Assembly: GCA_037447605.1 (NCBI GenBank)
Contig: CM074805.1
Location: forward strand, 402,999-437,524
DNA from: Zygnema circumcarinatum
Taxonomy: Eukaryota > Streptophyta > Zygnematophyceae > Zygnematales > Zygnemataceae
Length of the DNA: 34,526 bases
Direction of reading: 5' to 3'
Made by a program: the position numbers and the translations under genes. A model generated the notes under the pieces. It was not told the origin of the DNA, did not search any database, and worked only from the letters and a program-made list of their open reading frames with translations. Shown in pieces: positions 10,271-21,164 of the stretch. The first letter of the stretch is position 1, and each line of letters starts with the position of its first letter.

Positions 10271-10331
10271 GCCTATAAATGTTTCGCACGTTCGCACGTG
10301 CGAGGGCCGCTTGGTTGTCCAGTGGCCCTCG
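10271..10331 (+). promoter_or_regulatory. TATA-like box followed by a hairpin; orphan promoter candidate
   Basis: Gcctataaatg provides a good TATA box (10273-10279). Downstream, cgagggcc at 10301-10308 pairs perfectly with ggccctcg at 10324-10331 across a 15-nt loop. No recognised gene begins here. It may be a distal start for the SUMO protease at 11955, a noncoding transcript, or chance. Confidence 0.35.
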
Positions 10332-10761
10332 GCTGCCCGGAGGAGGTTGGCCGCGGTTTGGGAGCTGACGTGGCGCACTGATGGTGACGTGGAGTGTTGA
10401 CATGGAGTACTGACGTGGCGCCCTGGCTGCGCCACTTGAATTCGAATCAGATGACGCTCTGATTCCACGTTGACATTTTGATCCGAAATGGAAAAACGAT
10501 AACTGTTGAGCTTCCGGAGGAAGCGTCCATACAGATTTTGGGTCAACGGAGAAACGGAGAAAAACCAGTTCGACAGATTTCCACACATGGAGCCTGATTT
10601 CTCAAATTTCCTACTGTAGCAGAACTGCAACAGAGATAAAACGTAATTCGCAACTGGATCGGAACGGCGCGTAACTGGAACTGGAGCATGAAACCTTGAA
10701 GCAGGAAGTGCTCAGTACATGGAACCCTGAAAAATAGGAGAAAAATATTGAGAATGTGATA

Positions 10762-11245
10762 CAGTCTAATCACGTTATAGTGACTGTGTCGGTCCCCACA
10801 CATTTGTGTCACTATATCGGTAATGACCCGTTTGTCATTTCACATTTATAGTAACAATGTTATTACATATATTTTTGCGGTATATCCGTACGACTTTGAT
10901 ACCGTACATTGTACTTTTTGGGCAGTCGTCACGTGGGTAGGTGTGTACGAACCCTAGTGAGCATGTGTACGGGCAAGTTGACATGTACGGTCAAGTCGAT
11001 ATCTGACGATATTAGTCGATAATATGTACGGTCGTAATATATTTGTAATGCATATTCCAATACGTGGGTGGATAATATCGACATTTTGAATATATAGTAA
11101 CAATCAGGGTTTTTCAACGTCATTATATCCGTAATGGCGTCACTACTGGCGCAGGATCTGCAGTGGTGCAATTCCGTTGCCGGAAAAAAAGTCAGAATAT
11201 CCATGCTGTTCTTATAAACAGTGTCACTATAACGTGATTAGACTG
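10762..11245. mobile_element. MITE-like element with perfect terminal inverted repeats and TA flanks
   Basis: The sequence at 10760-10784 is the exact reverse complement of 11223-11247 (25 of 25). Taking the outer TA as the target-site duplication leaves 23-bp TIRs that begin CAGTCTAATCACGTTATAGT. TA duplication plus a CAGT start is typical of Tc1/mariner-type elements. The 484-bp interior has no transposase-like reading frame; the 91-codon minus frame at 11204-10929 is unrecognised. So it is non-autonomous. The interior has about seven GTAC cores at 10880-11030 and a duplicated word similar to gtcactatatcggtaatg near 10807 and 11118. Confidence 0.82.
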
Positions 11246-11545
11246 TAATGAATACCCTCCTACCAATTAGGTTGAGAAATCGAACATTTTTTTACTTAAT
11301 TCTTCAATGGTCAATTGAAAAGTTTCTGTTGAACTTTGAAGAGCTGGATCGGATGTTTTGGAACTTGAGAAGTTGACCAGTATGAAAAAAAAAGTTCAGC
11401 AGTTCAATATTTTCGCTTACACGTGTAAATTCCAAACTTTGCCACGTAGGATTCAAGCAGGATGAGGGATGTCCTTACTGTAACTCCGGCCCAAGTTTCG
11501 CCGTACTGTACGACATTTTTCGCCAGATCAACTATTACTGTACGG

Positions 11546-11553
11546 TATAAATG
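11546..11553 (+). promoter_or_regulatory. TATA box candidate for the SUMO protease gene
   Basis: Ggtataaatgg lies about 400 bp upstream of the ATG at 11955. It is embedded in GTAC-rich sequence (11501-11573, including actgtacggt just upstream). The only nearby downstream gene on this strand is the protease. Confidence 0.35.
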
Positions 11554-11954
11554 GATTCCACCACCGTACGGCAATGGAAACCAGAAACGGGTCCACCACT
11601 TTGCGATTCGCCAGAATCTCATAGTTGATCGGTGGATCCAAAGTACTGTAAGTCGAAATTGAACGACACTTGAAGTTCATTATTCAATGTTTAACAAGGA
11701 CTCTGGTTTAAAAAAAAAACACTTTAAACCAGAAACTGTTCTTTTTTTGAACTGCAGTTTCGAAAGTTTATTTTTTCGAGAAGCCAAAATCTTCAACTTC
11801 TTATGTGTTGAACCAAATTGGTAGTAAGTAGGAATACTGTAAGACGAGTGAGCTCCATAACCCTAAAATGCGCACCACCAGCATGCATATGCTTTGAAGC
11901 ACTGCAGATTCATATCTGCAACAAAAGGTTTTGCATGGGAAGGAATACTCTCGC

Positions 11955-14900
11955 ATGGCTGCATCCAGCAGGGCTGCTTATGCCGAGCTGCATCCTGATG
12001 CTGATAAGCAGCGTTGGAATCGCATGTTGAGATGCAGCCCTCCCCCTCGCCTCCCTACCGCCCATCCTGCTCCGCGCAAAAGGAAGCCTGAGCAAGATGT
12101 CCTGGAATGCCGCACCGTTTGGGATCTTCTGACGCCTGCAGCGAAGCGCACGCGGGGACTGGAGTATCTGCAAGAGGTGCAGAAGAGGAAGGCGCTTGAA
12201 TCATCAAGTTTAGGGCGAACAATAGAGGATTACACTGTCAAGGTTCCCAGATTTCGTGCTCCCTTTGCAATGCGCGGTCTGGAGGTGCCTGCAGTGAGAA
12301 GAATGGAAGAGATTAGGCCACGGGCTCTCTTGCCTGTGCTTGTTCCCTGGGATTCCATGTCGGTGCATGCTTCAAGAGATGTAAAGGGGGCAGGTGCTTC
12401 CTCAGATGCTTTGAACGAATCGTGCATAGAGGAGGAAAGGCGGAAGCAGGAGATTTTTCATTTGGGATGGCAGAACCCGAGGGCAGGGAAGGAGGCGGAC
12501 AATGGCGCCGGCAAAGTTGAAGAAGAGAGAGAGTATGTGTCCGGAAAGGCGAAGGATGGGGAGGGACAGGAGGAAGGGAGGGATCCGAGGCCTGCTTGGA
12601 AGAAGCTGCTTGATAAAGTTGCGCCTCCTGACGATGGAAGGGAAACGGAGTTACAGCTTCTAATGAAGAAGTTGGAAGCGGTGCAACTGAACTCACAAGC
12701 TGTTCTGAACAAGTGGATATTCAAAAAGAAAGTGAAAGAATCGTTCATTCCTGTGGTAGGTGAAAAAAATGGAGACTTTCTCTGTTGGGCTGCGCAGCCT
12801 TATTCTTCATCATGCACGCATTTTCTTTCTTTTCTTGGTTTCTGTGCTTAAAAGGTGAAAAGCCGTATTTCTTTTTGGGTTAAAAAATGGTCTGTAGGAT
12901 TCTGCTATAGCGCCACTTTCAGCTGAAGCGGAGGAAGCAGTGGAAGCAGCCTTATCAAGACGCGGGTGAGCGAAAAATGAGCTAGAATTTTAATCTGCCC
13001 CTACCTGACCTTAACCCTAACCTTAACCTAACCCTAACCCTAACCCTAACCCTAAACCTAACCCTAACCCTAACTCTAACCGTAACCCTAACCTTAACCC
13101 TAACCCTAACCCTAACCCTATCCAAATTGTAATTTGTCCCTTGGAGTTGCTTCCTCTGAGAGCATGATACTGAATTAACGTTCGCTTCTAGGACCTCTGA
13201 TTTCTCTGAATTTTTCACTTGTGCTCAAGTTGACGAGCTTGAACTTGCAAGCCCGTCGGTTAAGCTCGATGCTTTGCTCCTCGTTACCGCGCTTGCATTC
13301 GAAGCGTCCTTTTTTTGAAGTGCTTTGTCGAGGCTTGTATGCAGATGCGTGTATGTCTACACACGCACATACATGTATAGATGCATACACGTACATCGTG
13401 GACGCATGCTTACATGAGCGTGACTCTAAAAAATAGGAGCTGCCTTTGTTGAGTTCTGCAGGGTCGATCTTCTGGTGGAGCACAAAGAAACAAACATTGC
13501 AATAACGCGTGACATGATGCAGTGCCTCCTGCCAGGGGAGTGGCTCAACGATGAGGTGGGTGCTACTAGCAAGCTATTGCCGTATTTAAAATTTAAATAT
13601 GTCAATTATTTTGAAGATTTTAGAAGTGCCGACCTTGTCCCTTGTCCCTTGTCCCTTGTCCCTTGTATCTATTGAATTCGACCATCCTACTTATTATCTT
13701 CTTTAGAAATTGCGGCAAACTTCAGCAACTGAAGTACCTTGAAAGAAACCCCTTGATCCAATTTAAGACATGCAGATTGAAACTTTGCAAGACTCGATTA
13801 TTTTGTTTCTGTTCCTAGGTGATAAATCTTTATTTGGCACTTCTGAAGGAAAGAGAGGTGAGGAATGCCAAGAAGCGCCTTACATGTCATTTTTTCAACA
13901 CATTTTTTTATAATAAGGTACGCTATAATCTCCTAATGCTGCATCCCCCTATTCTTGACTTTGTATGCTGTCACATTATGCTCTGAGGGGTATGTGTCCT
14001 TTTTTACATGAAGCTTGAGCGGGGATGTTCATGTATGTTGATGCTTGGTTCCATGTCTATTTGTATGAATGAATGTATGGCCGTATTTGCTCGTGCGTGT
14101 GCAGCTGTACAGCGATAGAAGGCAATATGACTACAAAGGGGTGCGGAGATGGACAACTCAGAAGCGGCTTGGGTACACTTTGATGGACTGTGATAAGGTT
14201 GTTATACATAACTCTCCAGTTCTTGTTCCAGACCCACTTCTGTATTGCTGAAAAATCCCCTTCCCTTCCCTTCCCTTTCTTTTTTATGTTGGGACTAGTT
14301 CTCCTTGCCACCTTGTTGAAGTAAGTTACGTCGAAACAAGCCAAGTAGTGGTATGTGGGAGGTTGGGCAGATCATTGTGCCCGTTCATCAACAGATCCAT
14401 TGGACAGTTGCAGTGATCAATATACGAGATCAGCGGTTGGAGTTTTTCGACTCCTTGCGTGGACCAGACAATGGCTGCTTGGATAATCTGGTGCAGAAAA
14501 CGACATCCACCCATCATGCAGTGCATTAGCAAACCTAAATAGCACAAACTACGAAGCCCCGATATGTCAGCTTTTCTCCTTCCGGCTATACACTCTCCTT
14601 CCATCGTGTGAGAATAGGGCTCACATTTTATGTTCTGCCTCCAATAGCAGTGAGTTCTTTCTGATGTGTCTCGTTTTGCCGACGTCTCTCTCTCTCCCTC
14701 GCGCCCCCTCCCTCCATCTCTCCCTCTCCCTCTCCCTCTCTCGCTCCCTCTGTGACAGGCACGATATATCATGGATGACGCGAAAGACAAGTGTGGTGTG
14801 AATTTGGATGTGAGATCGTGGCCTCGCACGTGCCCTGAAGACATCCCTTTGCAGCTCAACGGGTGCGAAGAAGCCGTGGGCGAATTGTGGTTTTGCATGA

Positions 14901-15884
14901 GCTTCAGCATAGCCATGCCAGGAGTGGGGAGGAATTGGAGAGGGGGAGAAAATAGAGTGTGAGGGAGAAGGTAGAAGCGGGCATTTGAGAGAGGTATAGG
15001 GAGAAAGTGGAAGAGGAGGTTGCAGAAACGCTGAAAAGAGTGAGATGGAAAGGGAGCAGGGCAGAGGTTATGGATTTAAAGAAGTCTTTATTGAGAGGTA
15101 ATGTGATTTGAAGTCTGGGACGAGGGTGAGAGAGGGTATGAGAGAGAATTTCAAGTATCCCAAAACGATAGACCTTTAATCATGTCATTCTGACAAGTAT
15201 ACTGCAATTGTGGTGCAGCTGTGACTGTGGCGTGTTCATGGTGAAGTACGCGGACTATCAGAGCCGAGATGCCCCTCTTACATTTGATCAGGTGAGGCCA
15301 CTTCTTGGCCCTAAAGAACTTCTCCATCTTCTTCTTCTTCTTCACTTCTTCTTCTTCTCTTCTCCTTCTAATTCTCTTCTTCTTCTTCTCCTTTCCATGC
15401 ACGACTTTGTTCCTTTGTTTTTTCGTCCACTCTCCTTCTCGTACTCGCACACTCATTCACCAAAAAACTGAGTCGATAGCCTCCATAAACGAGCAACCCG
15501 CCCTCTTCTCCCCCCCCCTTTCCTCTTGCCTCCTCCTCTCATCCGTAACCTGTACCATCAAAACTCTGCAAACACTGAATTCTCAGAACACCCTATACTA
15601 GCTCTCCCCTTCCTATTTTGTCTATTGCAGTCTCGCAATGATGCCAGAGAGTGCTCCACAAAGTCAGTTGTTTGGTTAGCGAATAGACGCAGTAAATGGT
15701 TGCGTGTGGGTTGAATTCAATTTTAAACGGAAAACGTATGCACTATTAGTACCGGTAAGGTCAACATCTCACGATGCTTTCACACGCCTCCAACTATGGC
15801 ATGGAACTTTGTGAGCAGAAGCACATGAACTACTTCCGTCGTCGTATGGTCTGGGAGTTGCTTCGGCTTCAAGCAGAAGACTAG
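11955..15884 (+). CDS. ESD4: ESD4/ULP1-like SUMO-specific cysteine protease
   Basis: Exons: 11955-12755, 12898-12965, 13462-13555, 13819-13917, 14105-14197, 14371-14490, 14759-14862, 15219-15291 and 15819-15884. All phases join; 505 residues. Residues 1-267 are a charged, poorly conserved N-terminal region. The C48 protease domain occupies about 268-505: ITRDMMQCLLPGEWLNDEVIN, KGVRRWTTQKRLGYTLMDCD, VPVHQQIHWTVAVI with catalytic His395, FFDSLRG with Asp412, PLQLNG with the oxyanion Gln457, and CDCGVF with catalytic Cys463. ESD4/ULP1 enzymes mature SUMO precursors and remove SUMO from nuclear proteins, often at the nuclear envelope. The family usually reads NGYDCG; here it is NGCDCG. The start is the first ATG after an in-frame stop at 11895. 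The last exon (acceptor gtgagcag) has a weak pyrimidine tract but continues the family C terminus (YFRRRMVWELL). Confidence 0.93.
13010..13120. repeat. Interstitial CCCTAA telomere-type array in intron 2 of the SUMO protease
   Basis: About 18 units, mostly perfect CCCTAA with a few variants (ccttaa, aaccta, ctctaa, ccgtaa). The unit is 6 bp (TTAGGG on the other strand), not the seven-base plant unit. The 100-bp array sits inside an expressed gene, between exons 12898-12965 and 13462-13555. Confidence 0.93.
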
Positions 15885-17784
15885 GGATGGGAGAATGAGA
15901 AGTGAGGCGTTTTGAGTTCCAGGGTCACAGCGTATTAAGGTATTTGGAGCTTTGGGAGTATTTGGAAGTTTAGAAAGATAGTCTGAGGAAGATTGCAGAG
16001 AGAGAGAGAAAGAGGGGAGAGAGAGTGGAGAGTGAAGAGTGTATTTTTGGAGGATAATGTTCAAGGAGGTGACGCACTGAGGGGAGGGAGGAGAGAGTGC
16101 AACTTTAGAGTGACGTTTAGAAGAGGGAGTGAGGTAGAGAGAGGTACGGAGAAAGAGAGGGAGAGAAGGAAGAATGGGAGGTGAGATGGTAGGAAGGTGG
16201 GAAGGGTGGCCTATGTTCATGTTCAGGAATACTTCAACAGATTTTTTGGTCTTGTGTCTTCTCGGCAATGTCCGAGTATCATTCCTATTTTTTATCCTGC
16301 AGGGATGAGAAGGTCTCAACGTAGCTCGATTGGTCGGTCAGTTGAACGAGCACACGCCGCTTTCCATTTTTAGGAACGTTAGGTCACGAAGCAGGTGCTA
16401 CTTCGAGTTAGATACATCCAATGAAGCGTTTCATGTGTACAGCTTGAAGTTCGGATTGCGGAAAAAAAAAAAAAAAACTGTGTTTACAGCATTCACAGTC
16501 GTCAGTGACAGAGGGCGGCAGTGTGGTGGGTTATGTTTGTCGACATCTCAGTGGCTGTCACAATGGCAGTCATAAGGGGTGTGATGTCAATTAAGTTGAC
16601 ATATCGATGAATGGTGTTGACATGTGTTGTTGCGGAAAACGACCATTGGAAATGATGATGATGTCAATGACAAGGATGGACCTATGAAGTCTCTGATCCG
16701 ACGACACTGTTATGATACTTGCAAAAGTGAAATGGCTAATGGATAAAATCTGCAAAAAGAAAGAATGTAGTCATCAGTCATCATTCCGCTTAAAGGCTCC
16801 ATTTCAGAGGGCGGGGGGGAGAGGTGGGAGCTAGAGGATGAGGGCGAGAAGGAGAGGGTCAAGAGAGGAAAGGAGGGACAGATTACGGGAGAGAGGGAGT
16901 GAGGTAGCAGGGGAAGAGGGATGGGAGAGGATCATTTCTACGGTAAATGAAGCATCACAGCTCATCGCAACTACGGGAGACTATAAACGCTTCGTATCAG
17001 TTTTTCTTATTTTGAAATGGATTTCTGGACATGTCCAAAAAATAAACAATCAAATTAATTATAAAAAAATGCGCTACCTGTTTGCCTACGAGGGGCACTT
17101 CCTCTTCCTGCTAATCTCTAACCTTTAGGAAAGTATTGACAAAAAAAGGGTCCCATTTCCTTCTACGTAAGAAAAGGGATCCCGAAGCATATTTAAGCTG
17201 AAAAAGTCAAGAGTCAGACTACCCCTCCTGAGCTACCTAGGGGCTAACAAAGGAGCGAAACAATAAATCAACCAAAATGGCAGGAATTGTCGAAATAAAT
17301 TGAATGAAATTGGTCGCGTTTTTGTGCGATGCTCGCACTTTTTGCTTTTTCCTTTATTTTATCGATCCATCTCCTCGAGCAGGCTGCTGCACCGCCGCCG
17401 CTTTCTCCCTCCGTTGCCCCCAACTGATAAAGGCGGAACTTCACCACATGGAGACGGTCGTTTCCGTTGACTTCTATTCCCCGGGCTTTCTGGTCCTCTC
17501 CCAGAACATAACTTTGACCCAAACATCGACTTCTCGCCAGTCTTCTTCTTCTTCTCGTTTATCCTTTGCTACCGAAAAAAAAATATAATTGAGCCCCTTT
17601 TTTCTCACCATCTTTCACGTTCAACTTGCCAATAGAACTCCCCCAAGTTCCATCCATTTCCCACATTATTTAATTTTCCAACCTGGCTCCATTCAACCTT
17701 CACAAAAATGCGAGCGAATTTCGAAAACTTCGTGGAAGCCCCACTTCAAAACCCCAAAATCCTAAACTTAAAAACCCTCAACTT
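15885..17784. other. Convergent intergenic region without a recognised gene
   Basis: It lies between the 3' ends of the SUMO protease (+) and the Cys-rich gene (-). It holds GA-rich tracts (15996-16190 and 16810-16935), an A15 run near 16463, and AT-rich sequence. No frame has family-like content or phase-compatible splice sites that I can defend. Confidence 0.6.
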
Positions 17785-18504
17785 CTACGGATTCTCGCAC
17801 CCGGGTACCTTAACGCAGCTCCGTACAACTCCTTCTCCGCCGCGGCTTTCGCATGTGCACACCCTGCACCGATTCCCCGGCTTCGGAACCCCCACCGCTC
17901 CCACCGCATAGAAATACGGACCCCAGTTGGGCCCCGCCGAAACGCACATGGGCACGTGCTCCGCCTCACATTTCCCCAAATGGGTCCTCTCCCCTCCCAC
18001 CACAACGCCCCCCCCCGGCCTCACAATGCGGCAGCTGCTCTGAATCTGGTAGGGGCACCCCCTTCCCACGGTGGTGCCGTTAGCGTTAACGTAGCAGGGC
18101 GGGAGGGGCTCGCAGTCACATGTGGCTCTGTTCTGTCCACGCCGTTGCGGGTAACTGTTGCATGTGCACAGCTCGCACGTGGCGGGGCCGTACGGGGGAA
18201 TGTGCTTCACTCCCGTGGCGAAGCGGTAGGGCCCCGCAGTGCAGTACGAGAAGCGGGGGGGCGGGGAGCGGCAGGTTCCATGCAGGAACCCGTTGGACGG
18301 AACGGCGGAACTGAAGATGCATGCGACGGGGTCGCCGCCGCAGAAGGGAGGGGTCCAGCTGTAGTTCGCGGCGAGCTGACACGGGGCGCCGTTGGGGAGA
18401 GAGGGGATGGAGGAGCTCGCGGCGGCGAGGGAGGAGGCGGCGAACAGGGAGAGGAGGAGGAGGAAGAGGTGGAAGTGGGTAGGCTTGGCTGCGGGAAACG
18501 CCAT
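17785..18504 (-). CDS. Secreted cysteine-rich protein with two tandem copies of a Cys module
   Basis: A single exon of 239 residues from the ATG at 18504 to TAG at 17785-17787. Residues 1-30 are a clear signal peptide (FHLFLLLLSLFAASSLAAAS). The mature part has 20 cysteines in two copies: residues 42-137 (C42, 55, 62, 78, 88, 110, 113, 115, 129, 131, 137) and 150-236 (C150, 158, 179, 187, 213, 216, 218, 230, 236). Each copy has a C-x-AGP-x-Y segment followed by CxxCTC and a P-x-C ending. CxxCxC spacing recalls von Willebrand factor C modules, but I do not recognise a family. NYS and NGT are possible N-glycosylation sites. It likely acts outside the cell or in the wall; no catalytic motif is visible. 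An ERSE-type site lies 399 bp upstream. Codon third positions are G/C-rich. Confidence 0.78.
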   Translation of the reverse strand: MAFPAAKPTHFHLFLLLLSLFAASSLAAASSSIPSLPNGAPCQLAANYSWTPPFCGGDPVACIFSSAVPSNGFLHGTCRSPPPRFSYCTAGPYRFATGVKHIPPYGPATCELCTCNSYPQRRGQNRATCDCEPLPPCYVNANGTTVGRGCPYQIQSSCRIVRPGGGVVVGGERTHLGKCEAEHVPMCVSAGPNWGPYFYAVGAVGVPKPGNRCRVCTCESRGGEGVVRSCVKVPGCENP

Positions 18505-18618
18505 TGAAGGGCGAGATAATAGCAAGGGAGAGGGGGATGAGAGAGAGGGGGGAGAGTGTGATAGCGGAGGGAAGAGCAGGAGGGAGGAAAAGTGGGATTG
18601 AGGAAGGAGAGTGGGAGA

Positions 18619-18668
18619 GGGAGGGAGGGAGGGAGGGAGGGGAGGGAGGGAGGGAGGGAGGGAGGGAG
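18619..18668. repeat. (GGGA)n microsatellite upstream of the Cys-rich gene
   Basis: A GGGA array with one register shift, 115-165 bp upstream of the ATG at 18504. It would be CCCT-rich on the coding strand and could be 5' UTR or promoter. Confidence 0.9.
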
Positions 18669-18902
18669 AGAGGGAGCTTCAGTGGCGACAGCGGGAGGGA
18701 GCGAGCGAGCGCTAACGTTTCGAAGAAGTTGAAATCACTCGTGTCATAAATACGTTTGAAGGGCTCGCCCGTGCGAAACGCATTTCCAGAATCAATACTC
18801 GAGACATATTCTAGAAAGTAACAGATCCAGATCTGCAGAGTACGCAGTTTTGTCAGAGGACACAGACGTTGGCATCGGACGGAGCCGCCCAACCCCTGCC
18901 CA

Positions 18903-18921
18903 CGTGGCGAGAACTGATTGG
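18903..18921 (-). promoter_or_regulatory. Exact CCAAT-N9-CCACG (ERSE-type) site
   Basis: CGTGG at 18903-18907, nine bases, ATTGG at 18917-18921, with CACGTGGC context. It reads CCAAT-N9-CCACG toward the secreted protein, 399 bp from its start. A second ACGTGG core follows at 18939. A secreted disulfide-rich protein is a plausible ER-stress-regulated target. Confidence 0.6.
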
Positions 18922-20169
18922 TTTACGGCTCGGACGTGGCCTGGCGGCGGCCCGGGGCGGAAAGTGCTCGGCAACTTTTCAGAAGAGTCCACAGCACGTT
19001 ATGCCAACGAAATGTTTATGTCTGACCGTTTTGGCCCATTTCTGCCAAAGGGCAGGCAATGAAGGGTTTTCGTCGTCGTTGATTGGACACACGTAGGACG
19101 GGCAGACGGAAGGGCCAAATAATTGGCTAAGAAAAGGCGGCGGGCAGTAAGACTTAGATTTTTCTTCGATGTTTTTTTTGTCTTTTGTACCCTTTGTGAT
19201 CGTTGACCGCGACTGCGCGTTCGCGAAGTTACGACGTCCCTTCTTTAGGAACACGTGGAGGCTTCTCACTTGGTCAAAGTCCAAGATATGACGTGGCAAT
19301 CTAGTGTTGCATTCAGCCAATTAGATTCGGCCGTTTGCTGTCAGTCAGCCGCGTTGACCAGCCGGCAGACGGCCGGCTATTCGTACATCTCGCCAGAAGG
19401 ATTTCAGCTATTCGTACGCCGGCCATCGCCGGCAAAATCTCGTTGACCGGCACGATCGGCAGTCAGTGGGGCCTTTGCGACAAATGCATGGAAGCTTCTG
19501 CAATTTGTCGTCATCAATTTTCGTACCGAGATCTTGTCGTGTAGTCACCACAAAACGCGGGCTTGCGTGTCAGACAGTGAAGGTCCATGTCACCTCCACG
19601 TGGCTGATTCCAGAGCCGCTCGCTGATTGGTCGACTGGAGCGCATATCCGTACACATGTACGAGCAAGCCGTACATCCACCCGTGCCCAACATGGAGCAT
19701 GAAGTGCGTGGTCACGAGTCCACGCTCTTGTTGGGGCCTCTAGGGGCGCGCGCTACGGCAGGAGGGGGGGCATTTGGGCATGTTGGGAAGCACAGAAAGT
19801 GCGTGTTGTATGGCGCAATAGCCTTTGGAATTTGGTCGTTTTTTCTTTCGTTAACATTGTATATTATTGGCAGTCATATTCGAATTTGTGCCTCCCTAAA
19901 TTGCTCGCTCGCGTACTTCAAGTGCACGTTGTGCGCCATGTTGTCGGCCATGTTGTGGGCCATGTTCTAAGTCATGGGACTCATGTCGCTGGTTTCATGT
20001 CATGCAGCTCCCACGCATACCCAACCCACAAACCCAAAAGATCGGATCCGGCGGTGGATCTCGAGCCCGCCTCCGGGATCCACCGCCGTGAAACCACCAG
20101 TTCAACTGCGCCCAGTCGCGTGCCTCAGCCTCCTCCGTTCCCTGCAACGGGATCAACACAACGGTTTCC
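18922..20169. other. Intergenic region between the divergent Cys-rich and ALG8 genes
   Basis: No gene recognised. It holds ACGTGG words (19289, 19602), CCAAT/ATTGG words, repeated ggctattcgtac/cagctattcgtac at 19373-19419 between GCCGGC palindromes, and three copies of ggccatgttgt-like sequence at 19927-19967. It probably contains both promoters. Confidence 0.5.
20049..20088. promoter_or_regulatory. Strong hairpin in the ALG8 leader/promoter
   Basis: Cggcggtggatc at 20049-20060 pairs perfectly with gatccaccgccg at 20077-20088 across a 16-nt loop. It ends 81 bp before the ALG8 ATG, so it is probably within the 5' UTR if transcription starts upstream. Role unknown. Confidence 0.5.
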
Positions 20170-21132
20170 ATGGAGCGCGCCACGTGGCGTGAGGCGGCGT
20201 GGCTGGGCGGTGTTGCCACGTGTCTGAAGCTGCTGCTCCTGCCCGCCTACCGGAGTACTGATTTCGAAGTGCACCGCCATTGGATGGCGGTCACCCACTC
20301 TCTGCCTCCGAGTGAGGTGCGGGCGCCAGCTGGCGGGCTTGTACGGCTTCTGGGTATTAGGGTTTAAGGGGTTTTGGGGTTTTTGCGGGAATTAGGGTTT
20401 GCGGGTTCTGGGATTTCTGGGTTTTGAGGTTGAAGGGGTTTTTTGGGATTTGGGTTTTGGAGCTTTTGGGGACTTTGCGGGTTTTGGCTCATTTGGGGCA
20501 TTGTAAGAATTTAGGGTTGTTGGGAAGAACAAAATTTACTCTAATTAATCAATCAACGAATGCTCGACAAGCTAATGAATTAATTACAAATTAACTAATT
20601 AATTAATAAATTAAGTTATGCTCTTTTTCTTCTGTCCCTCCCTCAGTGGTATTTCGACGAGACCTCCGAATGGACCTTGGACTATCCGCCGCTCTTTGCG
20701 TGGTTTGAACGACTGCTCGCATATCCCGCCACAAAAATTGAACCCAGAATGGTGGATCTCAAATTAGGCCTCAACTTCGCGAGTCCCGCGACAATCATTT
20801 ATATGGTTAGCCTCTCTCTCTCTCTCCCCCTATCTATCTCTGTCTCCCCCTCTCTCTTCTCACCTCTCACCCACTCTCTCCTCCACCCGCTCTCTCTCTT
20901 CCCCCTTCTCACTTCTCTCCCCACTCTCTTCCCCCACTCTCTCTCGAGCTTTGTCGCTCTCTCTCTCTCTCTCCCTCACTCTCTCCCCCTCTTCCCCCTC
21001 CATCACTCTGACTTCTCCCGCCGCGCTCTCTCAAACCCTAAAATCGTTTTTTAGTGGAAATGTGAACGCCAACGTGAGAATTAACTCGATATTGTTCTTT
21101 CGTACTGTTTTTTTCTGATTATAACCTTTCTG

Positions 21133-21164
<32 letters not shown>

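Noticed and set aside
15526-15714. A possible SUMO protease exon in intron 8
   Set aside because: It does not continue the C48 domain; the exon at 15819 gives the expected YFRRRMVWELL C terminus.
17956-18507. A 183-codon plus-strand frame
   Set aside because: Shadow of the secreted Cys-rich gene; the minus strand has a signal peptide and ordered cysteines.
19602-19639. A seventh composite site (CACGTGG with ATTGG)
   Set aside because: The spacing is 22 bases, not 9; likewise TGACGTGGCA at 19286 and 25160 lacks a CCAAT box at the right distance.
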